From Microcoleus sp. AS-A8 (GTDB lineage Bacteria; Cyanobacteriota; Cyanobacteriia; Cyanobacteriales; Coleofasciculaceae): DNA of 64,000 bases. The notes beneath the pieces are model-generated. The model was given only the letters and a program-made list of their open reading frames with translations. It was not told where the DNA came from and did not search any database. Position numbers and translations under genes: made by a program. The stretch is from the NCBI GenBank assembly GCA_039962225.1, contig JAMPKV010000010.1, forward strand, positions 186,001-250,000, written 5' to 3'. Each line of letters opens with the position of its first letter. Position 1 is the first letter of the stretch. Positions 34,005-48,427 of this stretch are shown here, piece by piece.

Positions 34005-34401
34005 GCATCGCCTTGGCTGAGGTTAAGCGTAGAACTCCGCTTTTGAGTGATTGGGTGTTGTGGATATGGCGGTGTGAGAGTGGCAATTTTTAGGTATATA
34101 GAAGCTTGACGCAAGCAAGGGCAAGCAACTTCTTAATCTTAGTCTTCGGCAACAGCTTTTCCATCGATCCACAAAGCCAACGCTCTGGCGGGAACCCCCT
34201 AAGTTCAAGTTCGCGATTGCTTTACGAATGAGTCCTGTCGAAAAATTCGCTCCCGCTGCGAGTCTTAACTTCCAGTGGGTTTAGAGAATCAGGCTCTCTC
34301 AAGCCTCAAAATAATGAATCCCAAGGTTTTTGGCAGCGTCCTAGCTGTTGGCTGGAAACACCAGTCGCAGTATTAGCAATACTCAGTCTTCGCAGTTGTA
34401 T
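34005..34401. other. Unusually long spacer between subunit b' and b genes
   Basis: A 397-base gap within the ATP synthase operon. It contains no gene I can support. A short direct repeat (GCAAGCAAGGGCAAGCAA, 34112-34129) and a GCGGGAACCCCC stretch are present. A minus-strand frame coding for MEKLLPKTKIKKLLALACVK is of unknown origin. Confidence 0.5.
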
Positions 34402-34959
34402 ATGGCTATTATGAGTACTTTCTCATTCCTGGCTACCGCAGCGGCAGAACTCGCAGCGGAAGGTGGTTCAGAAGGTGGTTTTGGTTTAAACACAAACATT
34501 TTAGAAACCAACCTGATTAACCTCGTGATTATCATAGGGGTGCTATTTTTCTTTGGGCGTAAATTTTTAGGCAAGACCCTCTCTGAGAGACGCTCAAAAA
34601 TTGAAGAAGCGATTCAAGAGGCTCAGAAACGACAGAAAGATGCAGCCGCATCCTTAGCCGATGCTCAACAAAAATTGGCACAAGCTCAGGCAGAAGCAGA
34701 ACGAATTCGAGCGGCAGCCGAAGAAAATGCCCAGGCTGCAAAAGCCGCCATTTTAGAAGCGTCGCGTCAAGATGTCGAACGCCTGAGAGAATCAGCCGTT
34801 CAGGATTTGAACACCGAAAGAGAAAAAGCGATCGCGGAGCTTCGGGTACGAGTTGCTGCCATGGCAATGCAGCGCGTCGAAGTACAGCTTAAAGAGCGCT
34901 TAGATGACCACGCTCAACAAACGTTAATTGACCGCAGCATCGCTACAATTGGGAGGTAG
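34402..34959 (+). CDS. atpF: ATP synthase F0 subunit b
   Basis: The second peripheral stalk subunit. ATG 34402 ([16 protein letters not shown]) gives 185 residues; the open frame to TTG 34348 adds non-conserved residues. The membrane helix follows [20 protein letters not shown] ([11 protein letters not shown] at its end), then a coiled coil with Ala/Glu/Gln heptads to the C-terminus. It sits only 3 bases before atpD, so those two are tightly coupled, while the spacer before atpF is unusually long. Confidence 0.95.
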   Translation: MAIMSTFSFLATAAAELAAEGGSEGGFGLNTNILETNLINLVIIIGVLFFFGRKFLGKTLSERRSKIEEAIQEAQKRQKDAAASLADAQQKLAQAQAEAERIRAAAEENAQAAKAAILEASRQDVERLRESAVQDLNTEREKAIAELRVRVAAMAMQRVEVQLKERLDDHAQQTLIDRSIATIGR

Positions 34960-34962
34960 ATC

Positions 34963-35514
34963 GTGAAAGGTGGCTCATTAAGTGCGGAGGTATATCAGCC
35001 TTACGCCGAAGCATTGATGTCTATCGCTCAGGCTAATAACCTCACAGAGCGAATCGGGGAAGACATTGCTGGCTTACTCAATCTCTTGAAAGAATCTCAA
35101 GAGTTACAGCAGTTTTTAGGCAATCCGATTGTGAAAGCCGAAGACAAAAAAGCTGTACTCAGACAGATTGGTGGTGAGCAATTTCATCAGTACACGAATA
35201 ATTTTTTGAATTTCTTGGTTGATCGGCGGCGCGTCCTGTTTTTGGAAGGAATTTGCCAGCAGTACCAAGCGCTCCTGCGGAAGTTGAATCAAACCGTTCT
35301 CGCTGAAGTCACTTCAGCCGTAGAACTGACGGAAGAACAACAGCAGGCCGTTCGTGAAAAAGTCAGGTCGATGACAAGTGCCCATCAAGTGGAACTGGAT
35401 ACAAAAATTGACCCCGATTTAATTGGTGGTGTGATTATTAAAGTCGGTTCTCAGTTAATCGATGCCAGTCTCCGAGGGCAAATTCGCCGCATTGGTCTGC
35501 GCTTGAGTAGCTAA
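34963..35514 (+). CDS. atpD: ATP synthase F1 delta subunit
   Basis: A 183-residue OSCP/delta subunit joining the peripheral stalk to the alpha subunits (atpH in E. coli). The start is GTG 34963. Motifs: YQPYAEALMSIAQ at the N-terminus, then NFLNFLVDRRRVLFL and DLIGGVIIKVGSQLIDASLRGQIRRI at the C-terminus, the family's signature. Intact and of normal length. A repeat-rich 136-base spacer follows before atpA. Confidence 0.95.
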   Translation: MKGGSLSAEVYQPYAEALMSIAQANNLTERIGEDIAGLLNLLKESQELQQFLGNPIVKAEDKKAVLRQIGGEQFHQYTNNFLNFLVDRRRVLFLEGICQQYQALLRKLNQTVLAEVTSAVELTEEQQQAVREKVRSMTSAHQVELDTKIDPDLIGGVIIKVGSQLIDASLRGQIRRIGLRLSS

Positions 35515-35534
35515 GGGTTGTCGGTAAATCGGTT

Positions 35535-37168
<1,634 letters not shown>

Positions 37169-37174
37169 TCGCTT

Positions 37175-37345
37175 GAAGGTTGAACGCTAGCCGATTGAAG
37201 GTGACAAAACAAGGTTGAAGGTTGAAGGTGACAAAACAAGGTTGAAAGTTAGAACCTTCAGCTTTCGACTTTCAATCGGCAAATCAACCTTCAACTCCAA
37301 CTTTCAACCTTCAACTCAACTTTCAACCTTCAATCTGTTCACCTC
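37175..37345. repeat. Inverted arrays of GGTTGAA/TTCAACC between atpA and atpC
   Basis: The left half carries repeated GTTGAAGGT units, including a duplicated GATTGAAGGTGACAAAACA-type block at about 37194 and 37224. The right half carries the complementary TTCAACCTTCAAC units. Transcribed, the halves can pair into a long stem-loop inside the operon message. Confidence 0.8.
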
Positions 37346-37354
37346 AACCCCGAT

Positions 37355-38305
37355 ATGGCCAATCTAAAATTTATTCGCGATCGCATTCTGTCGGTCAAAA
37401 ATACGAAAAAAATTACTGAGGCGATGCGCCTCGTTGCCGCGGCCAAAGTCCGTCGCGCCCAACAACAGGTGACCGCCACCCGCCCCTTTGCCGACCGCTT
37501 GGCACAAGTTCTCTACGGCTTACAGAACCGTCTGCGGTTTGAAGACGTTGACTTACCCCTGCTCAAACAACGGGAAGTCAAGACTGTCGGATTGTTGGTG
37601 ATCTCAGGAGATCGCGGTCTTTGTGGCGCTTACAACAGCAACGTCATCCGTCGTGCTGAAAACCGCGCGAAGGAATTACAGCAGGAAAATCTGGATTACA
37701 AATACGTCCTCGTGGGACGCAAAGCCTCTCAGTACTTACAGCGCCGCGACCAGCCCATTAGTGCTAAATACACTGGCTTGGAGCAGATTCCTACCGCCGC
37801 TGAAGCCTCAATGATTGCTGATGAACTGCTCTCTCTGTTCCTCTCACAATCCGTAGACCGGGTTGAACTGGTTTACACCAAGTTTGTCTCCTTGATTAGT
37901 TCTCGTCCAGTGGTTCAAACCCTGCTGCCCTTGACGGCACAAGGACTAGAAGCACAAGATGATGAAATCTTCAGGCTGACAAGTCGTGGAGGCAACTTTG
38001 AGGTCACACGGGAGAAAGTCGCACCTCAAGTCACTCCCTTCCCCCGTGACATGATCTTTGAACAAGACCCAGTGCAAATTCTGGATGCCTTGTTGCCTCT
38101 CTATTTGAACAACCAGTTACTGCGGGCGCTGCAAGAGTCAGCCGCTAGTGAATTGGCGGCCCGGATGACGGCGATGAACAACGCCAGTGATAACGCCAGC
38201 GATCTGATTAGCAGCTTAACCCTGTCTTACAACAAGGCACGGCAGGCGTCGATCACGCAGGAAATTCTGGAAGTTGTGGGTGGTGCCGAAGCACTGAGTG
38301 GCTAA
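37355..38305 (+). CDS. atpC: ATP synthase F1 gamma subunit
   Basis: A 316-residue gamma subunit, the central rotor shaft. [20 protein letters not shown] is the N-terminal helix; [16 protein letters not shown] is the family signature; the C-terminal helix reads [18 protein letters not shown] and [22 protein letters not shown]. It contains the cyanobacterial insertion (about 195-235) without the two regulatory cysteines of plant gamma. It is the last gene before the terminator at 38343. Confidence 0.97.
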   Translation: MANLKFIRDRILSVKNTKKITEAMRLVAAAKVRRAQQQVTATRPFADRLAQVLYGLQNRLRFEDVDLPLLKQREVKTVGLLVISGDRGLCGAYNSNVIRRAENRAKELQQENLDYKYVLVGRKASQYLQRRDQPISAKYTGLEQIPTAAEASMIADELLSLFLSQSVDRVELVYTKFVSLISSRPVVQTLLPLTAQGLEAQDDEIFRLTSRGGNFEVTREKVAPQVTPFPRDMIFEQDPVQILDALLPLYLNNQLLRALQESAASELAARMTAMNNASDNASDLISSLTLSYNKARQASITQEILEVVGGAEALSG

Positions 38306-38342
38306 ATTCAGGTTTCACATTCTTTAAATGTCAAACATGGCA

Positions 38343-38371
38343 AGCGTCTGGCTAGGTTCAGACGCTTTTTT
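38343..38371 (+). terminator. Rho-independent terminator of the atp operon
   Basis: AGCGTCTG (38343-38350) pairs with CAGACGCT (38359-38366), an 8-bp perfect stem with an 8-base loop, followed by six T. It lies 38 bases after the atpC stop. Confidence 0.93.
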
Positions 38372-38552
38372 ATATGTCTTTATCAAGGTTTTAGATATTA
38401 CTCTAACCGCAATTCGGTGGACTAATTCCGATTGGAATAGTTGTACAACTTCTCAGTCTCTTACTGATAAAGCAAAAGGCTATTTTTTATACATTAAGCG
38501 ACTACTGTATAATGACGGAGATTTCTGGCAAAGGCGCTGAGGAATATAACCG

Positions 38553-39119
38553 ATGAACACTAAATTTTTATTACTGTCAGCTTTATCGAGTCTGCTGCTT
38601 GGTGGATATCCAGTCATTCAATCCGTTCGAGCCGAACAGCTATTTCTAGTTCAACAGCAACAATGGGAACAAATCTCTTCGTCTGAAGGAGGGTTTACGG
38701 TTTTAATGCCTGTGGCACCCACTCAGAACCGACAAACGACTGATGGAAATAAGGTATCGCTTGATGCAAATTTGTTCACGGCTTCGTTAGAAGAAGGCAA
38801 GATAAAATATAGTGTTTCTTATACAAATTTCCCGGAGGATATCGCTCAGCTTCCTCCTGAGTTTATTTTGGATAGCTTATCTTCTCGTTTTACAAGTGAT
38901 CGCAAACTCAAACTCATTCATCAGCAAGATATCCGTTTAGAACAATACTCTGGTAAAGAGTTTAAGTTTGAAGCTCCTGGCGGCAAGATAGTTAACTATC
39001 GAACTTATTTAGTCAAACAACGCTTATACCAATTAACTACAGAAATTCCCAAAGATAGAGAAAGTTCGTTGTCTGCTGATGTTGAAAAATTTATGACTTC
39101 ATTTCAGTTAGTGAAATAA
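38553..39119 (+). CDS. Secreted protein of unknown function
   Basis: A 188-residue protein with a signal peptide (MNTKFLLLSALSSLLLGGYP ending SVRA) and GAGGAA before the ATG. The mature part is a beta-rich domain, WEQISSSEGGFTVLMPVAPTQ to the end (VEKFMTSFQLVK), a pattern found in cyanobacterial secreted proteins with no known function. It has its own promoter region after the atp terminator. No enzymatic motif is seen. Confidence 0.7.
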   Translation: MNTKFLLLSALSSLLLGGYPVIQSVRAEQLFLVQQQQWEQISSSEGGFTVLMPVAPTQNRQTTDGNKVSLDANLFTASLEEGKIKYSVSYTNFPEDIAQLPPEFILDSLSSRFTSDRKLKLIHQQDIRLEQYSGKEFKFEAPGGKIVNYRTYLVKQRLYQLTTEIPKDRESSLSADVEKFMTSFQLVK

Positions 39120-39243
39120 AAAGTCACATGAGTGGTATGGGTATTCTGTCTGCCCTGCCCCTCTAACTGTTCGTGTTATCTACTCTACAAGAAGTTGTAC
39201 TTCCTAATTTAGATACGTCTTGAATTGCGATTCTATTTAACAT
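39120..39243. other. Spacer between convergent genes
   Basis: A 124-base gap between the secreted-protein gene and the CHAT reading frame. No hairpin or gene was seen. Confidence 0.3.
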
Positions 39244-40365
39244 TTACTCGGCTTCTCCAATTAGGGTAAAGGCTGCCCAATTTCTAGGATTAGGATGTTG
39301 CTTCATAGTGGTCAGCATTGCCTGTCGTAAGGCTTGTGCTTTATCGAGTTTGCGCTGTTGAATATTCGTATAAAATTCAGTCATCAAGGATGCCGTAGGT
39401 GCATCGGGTACAGCCCACAAAGAGACAATTACACTAGAAACTCCGGCAGAAATTAAAGAGCGAGAAAGTCCAACTACGCCATCACCTGTAATGCGTCCTC
39501 GTCCAGTATCGCAGGCACTCAAAACGACTAATTCAGCATTTAATTTAAGGTCGAGGATTTCTTCAGCTGTGAGTAAACCGTTACCCCCCTCCTGTCCCCC
39601 CTTGCCAAGGGAGGATGATAAGGAATCGGGAGTAAGAGCAATTGCACTGCCAATTCCTCGAATATCATCGAGTAAGCCGTGAGTGGCTAAATGAATGATT
39701 CGCGCTTTGGGCAGAAGTTGCTTAACGGCTGATTCTGTAGCTTGGTTGCCGATGAGAGGTTGGGTGTTGAGGAGGGGGGCAATGGCTTTTGCTTCTGCTT
39801 CTGCACCGGGAAGCGGGGCTAGCGGTTGCGGTTTTTCCCCAGGATACGGCGGTACGCTGGGCATGGTAGGATTTCCGACAACGAGAGCATCATTTGCTGG
39901 TAAGGGCGTTAGCGAAGCCATGCCCAAGGCTATAGGGGCGTTCACTCCTACCCGTTGGCGTTGTTTGCGGGTTAGCTCTAGGACTTGAATGGAGGGAGCG
40001 GTTAGGATAGTGTGTTTCTCAATCAGGTATTTGCCTTGCTCATCTTTGAGTGCTGGGAACGGAACCAGAAACAACGAGCTTTGCGGCATAAAGATGACAC
40101 GGGCTTCTGGATTAGTAGGGAGCAAATCTGCGATCGGTTCGATCAGGATTTGATGGAGTTGCTGTAATCGATTTGTTTGAGTGGCTTCATCCACTTTGGA
40201 AACTGCGACTAAACCCCCAGCCCTGACACCAATAGATTCGCGGCTAGTGGTGACTAGTTCTGCTAGAGAAGTATTTTCTTTCTGCCACAGGGGTTTGAGG
40301 TCGCTACGATGAAACGTGATTTCACCTGTAGGCTTGATTACCCAAATATAGAGTTCTGTTTCTTT
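39244..40365 (-). pseudogene. CHAT (caspase-like) domain, separated from its TPR half by an in-frame stop
   Basis: This 373-codon continuation is in the same frame as the TPR gene upstream. Reading past TAA 40366-40368 gives KETELYIWVIKPTGEITFHR and onward with no further stop to 39244. The CHAT catalytic pair is intact: His in HLATHGLLDD and Cys in VVLSACDTGRG. Also present are AELVVLSACD, GVVGLSRSLISAGVSSVIVS and WAVPDAPTASLMTEFY. If translated alone it would start at GTG 40194. A repeat-like insertion (SSSLGKGGQEGGNG, 39583-39625) lies inside. The intact motif suggests either a recent mutation, readthrough, or a split but active pair. Confidence 0.85.
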
Positions 40366-41913
40366 TTATCCTTCTTTACCCTTAATCTTGAAGTCATCAT
40401 AAATAATTGAATATTCAACGAGAGTGGCATTTTGCTGTTTGGCGATTTGTTGCAGCAACTCGATAGTGGGTGGAGTGATGGCGGACTTGTCTGAGTTAGA
40501 TTTTGTAGCGTTACGCAAGGCTATTAGCTCTACAAACGCCCTGGTACGTCCCCGTTCAGCAATTTCTAGAGCAGCATTAGGGTTATTCTGGGCGATGAGG
40601 ACTTGTTGTAAAACGCGGTAGGTGCGAGCTTGCTGTTCAAAAATTGAGACTTTGTAAGCATCATTGTCACCCAATCGTTCCCTTAGAGATTCCCTAGTCT
40701 CAATTCCAGCGCGGAGGGTTCTTTCTGCCTCCGACAGATTGCCTTCTTTGAAGAGAGCAAGTCCTAGATTGTTAAGAGCTATCCCTTCCCCGTCCTTATC
40801 GTCAATTTTCTGTGCGATCGCTAAATTCTGCTGGTGGTACTCAATCGCTTTAGGGAAATTTCCCAGCCCACGGTAAGCATTTCCCAGATTTCCCAGAACA
40901 GTCCCCTCACCCCAAGGATCTTTGATTTCGCGTGCGATCGCTAAACTCTGCTGGTGGTAGTCAATCGCTCTAGGGTAATCTCCTAGAGCCTGGTAAGCAT
41001 TGCCCAAATTCGAGAGAGCATTCCTCTCCCCCAGACGGTCTTTAATTTCTTGTGCAATGACTAAATGCTGCTGGTGGTACTCAATCGCTTTAGGATAATC
41101 TCCCAAGGAACGGTAAGCATTTCCCAGATTTCCTAGAGATGCTCCCTCACCCCCAGGGTCATTGATTTCGCGTGCGATCGCTAAACGCTGCTGATGGTAT
41201 TCAATCGCTTTAGGGTAATCTCCCAGAGCCTGGTAAGCAATTCCCAGATTCGAGAGAGAACGGCTCTCACCTAGACGGTCTTCGATTTGTCGTTTGATGG
41301 CTAAACTCTGCTGCTGGTACTCAATCGCTTTGGCGTAATCTCCCAGGGATTCGTAAGCAAGTCCCAGGCTGCCTAGAGATGCTCCCTTACCCCCAGGGTC
41401 ATTGATTTCGCGTGCGATCGCTAAACTCTGCTGCTGGTACTCAATCGCTTTGGTGTAATCGCCCAAGGATTCGTAAGCACTTCCCAGATTTCCCAGAGCA
41501 TTCCCCTCAACTAAGCGGTCTTTAATTTCTCTGCCGATGGCTAAACTCTGCTTGTAGTAGTCAATCGCTTTGGTGTAATTTCCTAGGTTATAGTAAGCAA
41601 CTCCCAGATTGCCCAGAGTCTTCCCCTCACCTACACGGTCTTTGATTTCCTGGTAGATTGTCAATGCCTGTTCCCAAGACTTTACTGCTGCCTCAACTTG
41701 ACCCGTCTGAGCCTGCTCAATACCTTGCTTTCGCAGTCGGCCTGCTTCTGCTTTCCGTGCATCTGGAGTTTGAGCCAAAACCTGGGAATTGTGACTTTTA
41801 GACTTTGGATTTTGGATTAATTGCCCTAAAACTGGAAATCCAAAATCGACATTCACAAGAGTTGCCAGGGCGGTAATGACACCAGTAAGTCCAATTCTAT
41901 AGAGACGCATCAT
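40366..41913 (-). CDS. Secreted TPR protein, N-terminal half of a TPR-CHAT protein
   Basis: A 515-residue protein: hydrophobic start (about 1-25, MMRLYRIGLTGVITALATLV), then about eight 40-residue TPR units with the EIKDR/EINDPGGEG turn and YQQSLAIA/YHQQ helices, then a helical FVELIALRNATKSNSDKSA domain and LLQQIAKQQNATLVEYSIIY, the linker that leads into CHAT. The stop TAA is where GEKE-type sequence would continue (GKEG-stop-KETELYIW). CHAT peptidases with TPR sensors are caspase-like regulators; in several bacteria they control programmed death or gasdermin-like pores. An insertion from repeat-like DNA (41781-41822, NPKSKSHNSQ) is near the signal peptide. Confidence 0.85.
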   Translation of the reverse strand: MMRLYRIGLTGVITALATLVNVDFGFPVLGQLIQNPKSKSHNSQVLAQTPDARKAEAGRLRKQGIEQAQTGQVEAAVKSWEQALTIYQEIKDRVGEGKTLGNLGVAYYNLGNYTKAIDYYKQSLAIGREIKDRLVEGNALGNLGSAYESLGDYTKAIEYQQQSLAIAREINDPGGKGASLGSLGLAYESLGDYAKAIEYQQQSLAIKRQIEDRLGESRSLSNLGIAYQALGDYPKAIEYHQQRLAIAREINDPGGEGASLGNLGNAYRSLGDYPKAIEYHQQHLVIAQEIKDRLGERNALSNLGNAYQALGDYPRAIDYHQQSLAIAREIKDPWGEGTVLGNLGNAYRGLGNFPKAIEYHQQNLAIAQKIDDKDGEGIALNNLGLALFKEGNLSEAERTLRAGIETRESLRERLGDNDAYKVSIFEQQARTYRVLQQVLIAQNNPNAALEIAERGRTRAFVELIALRNATKSNSDKSAITPPTIELLQQIAKQQNATLVEYSIIYDDFKIKGKEG

Positions 41914-42036
41914 TAATTGGAGGATAGGGATTGCAGCAAGTCATTCATTGGTAATATACCTCTCACCCGCTTCCAGTTATGCAGTCAACCTGAATTCAAC
42001 CCTAGAATAAAAGCGTGATGCCGACTTTGTGTTACC
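41914..42036. other. Divergent spacer
   Basis: A 123-base spacer between the TPR-CHAT gene (minus) and the second Uma2 gene (plus). Promoters for both are expected, but no clear elements were recognised. Confidence 0.3.
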
Positions 42037-42801
42037 ATGACAGCCACTTCTCCCACAGCCCAAACTACCCCAATCATTTACCCTAGTGCCGATGGTGAAC
42101 CTGTGGCAGAAACCTACGATCATCTTTATGCCATTCTGACCACTCTAGAAGTTCTCAAACAATACTTAGCAGGTCGTCAAGCAACTGTTCTAGCCAACCA
42201 ATTCCTTTATTATGCTCAGGGATTTCCAAAAGTACGAACTGCCCCTGATGTCATGGTGATTTTCGATGTTGCTCCAGGTGGCAGGGACAACTACAAAACC
42301 TGGGAAGAAGGACAAGTGCCAGTGGTAATTTTTGAAATGACTTCTCCAGGCACAAAAGACCAAGATAAGACATTTAAAAAAACCTTGTACGAGCAGCTAG
42401 GTGTTCAAGAATATTGGCTATTTGACCCTAAAGGAGAATGGATACCCGAAAAATTGCAAGGATATCGCCTGCGGGGAGATACCTACACACCTATAACAGA
42501 TAGTCGCAGCGAACCCTTACAACTTCGGTTAGCCGTTGAAGAAAAAGTGATTGGCTTTTACCGAGAGGATACTGGAGAAAAATTACTAATTCCTGATGAA
42601 CTAGTGGCAACACTCAAGCAGGAAACCCAAGCACGATTGTTAGCAGAGTCACAAGCTGAACAAGAACGTCAACGAGCCGAACAAGAACGTCAACGAGCTG
42701 AACAAGAACGTCAACAACGGGAATTAGCTCAACAACAGCTTGCTGAAATGGAAGCAATCCTCGATCGCTACCGAGAACGTTTTGGAGAATTACCTGAGTA
42801 A
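42037..42801 (+). CDS. Uma2 family (DUF820) protein with C-terminal coiled coil
   Basis: A 254-residue Uma2 protein: TAPDVMVIFDVAPG, VPVVIFEMTSPGTKDQDKTFKKTLYEQLGVQEYWLFDP contain the conserved Asp, Glu and Lys of the putative nuclease site. The last 55 residues are a charged coiled coil with repeats of EQERQRA, ending DRYRERFGELPE. The shorter Uma2 at 14042 lacks the coiled coil. Role unknown; many cyanobacterial genomes carry dozens of copies. Confidence 0.82.
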   Translation: MTATSPTAQTTPIIYPSADGEPVAETYDHLYAILTTLEVLKQYLAGRQATVLANQFLYYAQGFPKVRTAPDVMVIFDVAPGGRDNYKTWEEGQVPVVIFEMTSPGTKDQDKTFKKTLYEQLGVQEYWLFDPKGEWIPEKLQGYRLRGDTYTPITDSRSEPLQLRLAVEEKVIGFYREDTGEKLLIPDELVATLKQETQARLLAESQAEQERQRAEQERQRAEQERQQRELAQQQLAEMEAILDRYRERFGELPE

Positions 42802-42836
42802 GGTCTAATTTGGAAATACAGATTTTAGATAGGGGT

Positions 42837-42902
42837 GTAGGGGCGGTTTTAGTAGTTTAATGTTGATTCTATCAATAACTTTTTGACAAATCCCGCCCCT
42901 AC
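42837..42902. terminator. Inverted repeat between convergent genes
   Basis: GTAGGGGCGG (42837-42846) and CCGCCCCTAC (42893-42902) form a perfect 10-bp stem with a 46-base loop; A-rich sequence follows. The same TAGGGGCG/CGCCCCTA core forms the hairpin at 56270. This may be a repeat element acting as a bidirectional terminator. Confidence 0.5.
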
Positions 42903-42921
42903 AAAAAATAATGTAAATTAT

Positions 42922-44121
42922 TCAACCGTCATGGGGTGTCAACATAATTAACTGTTGATTAAGGAGCGATCGCACTCCTTCCAACCCTAAATTTACCTCT
43001 GGTAAAATTTGTCTCACGCTTCGAGATTCAACAGTATTCGCATCACAAGCTTGCAGAAATTGAAATTCATTTTCTGATAAATTAATAATCTGATAATCGT
43101 AATTAAAAACACACTGACTCGGCCATCCGTCCATGCAAGAATTTCGCTCAGGGATTGCCGCTAAAAGAGCCTCATCTGATGACCAATCGCTCTTAACTAA
43201 GGGAGAGCGTCCCAGGAAAAATTCGTAATGGCTGATGTCTGGATCTAACAGTTCAATGAAGCGATAACGTTCACGAGTCCCTAACCCTTTCGCCCGTTCC
43301 ATTAATTCCGGGTTCTTGCCGACGAGCCGCTCCAACTGCCAGTATTGGGGATTAGAAAAGCCGATAAACTCTAAACCAGAAGCATCAATTAATTCAAACA
43401 GTGTTTCAATGTTGTAGTCAATCTCTTGGGGATGAACGTACATATCCGCAAAGTTGGCATCCCGCTGATTTTCCAACGACCAACGTTCTTTTTCTCGTTT
43501 GACTAAACGATTATTTTCCGGTAAAGATTCAAACAATTGACGACCAACCTTCACACCGTCTTGGTAGTCGCCTCGCTGGTTACCCTGAACAAGTGCGATC
43601 GCTTTTTGCATCAGTTGGATTTCCCACCGTCCCAACTCCGCATAGACAAAAATATGCATCAAGCCGCCGGGAGCTAGCTTTGCCGCCAAAGACTGAATCC
43701 CTCGAATCGGGTCAGGCAAATGATGCAAGACTCCAACGCAGTTAATCAGATCGAACTCGCCTTCGAGCTTGTCGGCGTCATATAAACTCAAGTGATGAAA
43801 TTCAACGCGATCAGCACCTGAGCGACGGCAGCGTTCCCGTGCGACCTCCAAAGCCCCTCCACTCAAATCAATTCCCACCACAGACGCCTGAGGATTGAGG
43901 TGAACCAAATACTCTGTCCCGACACCCGTACCACACCCGGCATCGAGAATCCGCACGTCCTGCCTTGGCGGTTTTTGACCTGTGCAAAAGCTGTAAGCCG
44001 CTAACCAATTCCAGCGCCAGTTGTACCCAGGAGGTGGTTCATCGAGTAAAGGTTCTGGTGGAAAAGGGTAAGTATCGTAAAGCCGCTGAACGGCAGTGCT
44101 AGTGTCTTGCTCGGTATGCAT
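42922..44121 (-). CDS. Class I SAM-dependent methyltransferase
   Basis: A 399-residue protein. The N-terminal part LYDTYPFPPEPL leads into a Rossmann methyltransferase: VRILDAGCGTGVGTEYL (motif I), VVGIDLSGGALEVAR, then DLINCVGVLHHLPDP and LAPGGLMHIFVY. The C-terminal 200 residues (from about 220, ANFADMYVHPQEIDYNIETL) are an added helical domain. This PFPP-type N-terminus with a methyltransferase core is a cyanobacterial family; the substrate is unknown. It is isolated, divergent from the phycobilisome genes. Confidence 0.83.
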   Translation of the reverse strand: MHTEQDTSTAVQRLYDTYPFPPEPLLDEPPPGYNWRWNWLAAYSFCTGQKPPRQDVRILDAGCGTGVGTEYLVHLNPQASVVGIDLSGGALEVARERCRRSGADRVEFHHLSLYDADKLEGEFDLINCVGVLHHLPDPIRGIQSLAAKLAPGGLMHIFVYAELGRWEIQLMQKAIALVQGNQRGDYQDGVKVGRQLFESLPENNRLVKREKERWSLENQRDANFADMYVHPQEIDYNIETLFELIDASGLEFIGFSNPQYWQLERLVGKNPELMERAKGLGTRERYRFIELLDPDISHYEFFLGRSPLVKSDWSSDEALLAAIPERNSCMDGWPSQCVFNYDYQIINLSENEFQFLQACDANTVESRSVRQILPEVNLGLEGVRSLLNQQLIMLTPHDG

Positions 44122-47842
<3,721 letters not shown>

Positions 47843-48427
47843 CCTCGCTCTAAAGTCTCGCCTTCCTACGTGAGCCAAACCTAATGGGTTCAGCGCTCCG
47901 TTTGCATGAATCCGCTGACTATCTTCTCCTCTGAAGCGGTGTAAAGCCGTTCAGAGGAGCTTTTCTCAGGGCAAAGGACACGAGACCAGCAAGGAAGAAG
48001 GCAGGAGGATAGGGAGCCAGGGAAGGGCAGACAAGGGAATTGCTCAGCTCAGCTTTCCACGTCTGTTCTCCCTAACAATCCCGCTCTGTATGTCTCCAAG
48101 TCAGAGGAATCGTTACCGTTCCTCCCCATCTTGGTGTCTGTCGGACTTCCCGAAATCTGAGGAAGAATATTACAAAATATTAAGATACCGAGAAGAATGT
48201 GAACAATCTGTCGCAGAATATTTGCGGTAGGTCGCTGTATCACTGACTAATGTATCGCTGATAGCTTCAACGAAGCGTAAGAATACTTAAGAAATTTTAG
48301 GAGTTGTGGTTTAAGCCACCCTGAAAACGGATTAAGTGCAGCACATTCGCTCAAGTGAACTAGCGATCGAGAAGGCGAATGCCAGTTTAAACACACCTGG
48401 TTAAATTTTTCTGGAGGAATCCTATCG
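47843..48427. other. Spacer between apcE and apcA
   Basis: 585 bases without a gene. It begins with the terminator-like hairpin at 47926-47964. The remainder, including AT-rich sequence near 48160-48300 (AATATTACAAAATATTAAGA), is likely to hold the strong apcA promoter and a leader; a GGAGGAA ribosome site precedes ATG 48428. Confidence 0.55.
47926..47964 (+). terminator. Hairpin with T-run after apcE
   Basis: CTCCTCTGAA (47926-47935) pairs with TTCAGAGGAG (47950-47959), extended inward by CGG/CCG, and is followed by CTTTTC. It can end or attenuate apcE transcription before apcA. Confidence 0.8.

Noticed and set aside
34023-34208. Minus-strand ORF in the atpG-atpF spacer (and a shorter MEKLLPK frame)
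   Set aside because: No ribosome site, low-complexity lysine/leucine run, no family recognised; kept only as a note on the spacer.
40366-41913. CRISPR-like periodicity in the TPR genes
   Set aside because: The 120-base period with conserved CTGGTGGTA-type blocks is due to 40-residue TPR coding units, not spacers and repeats.
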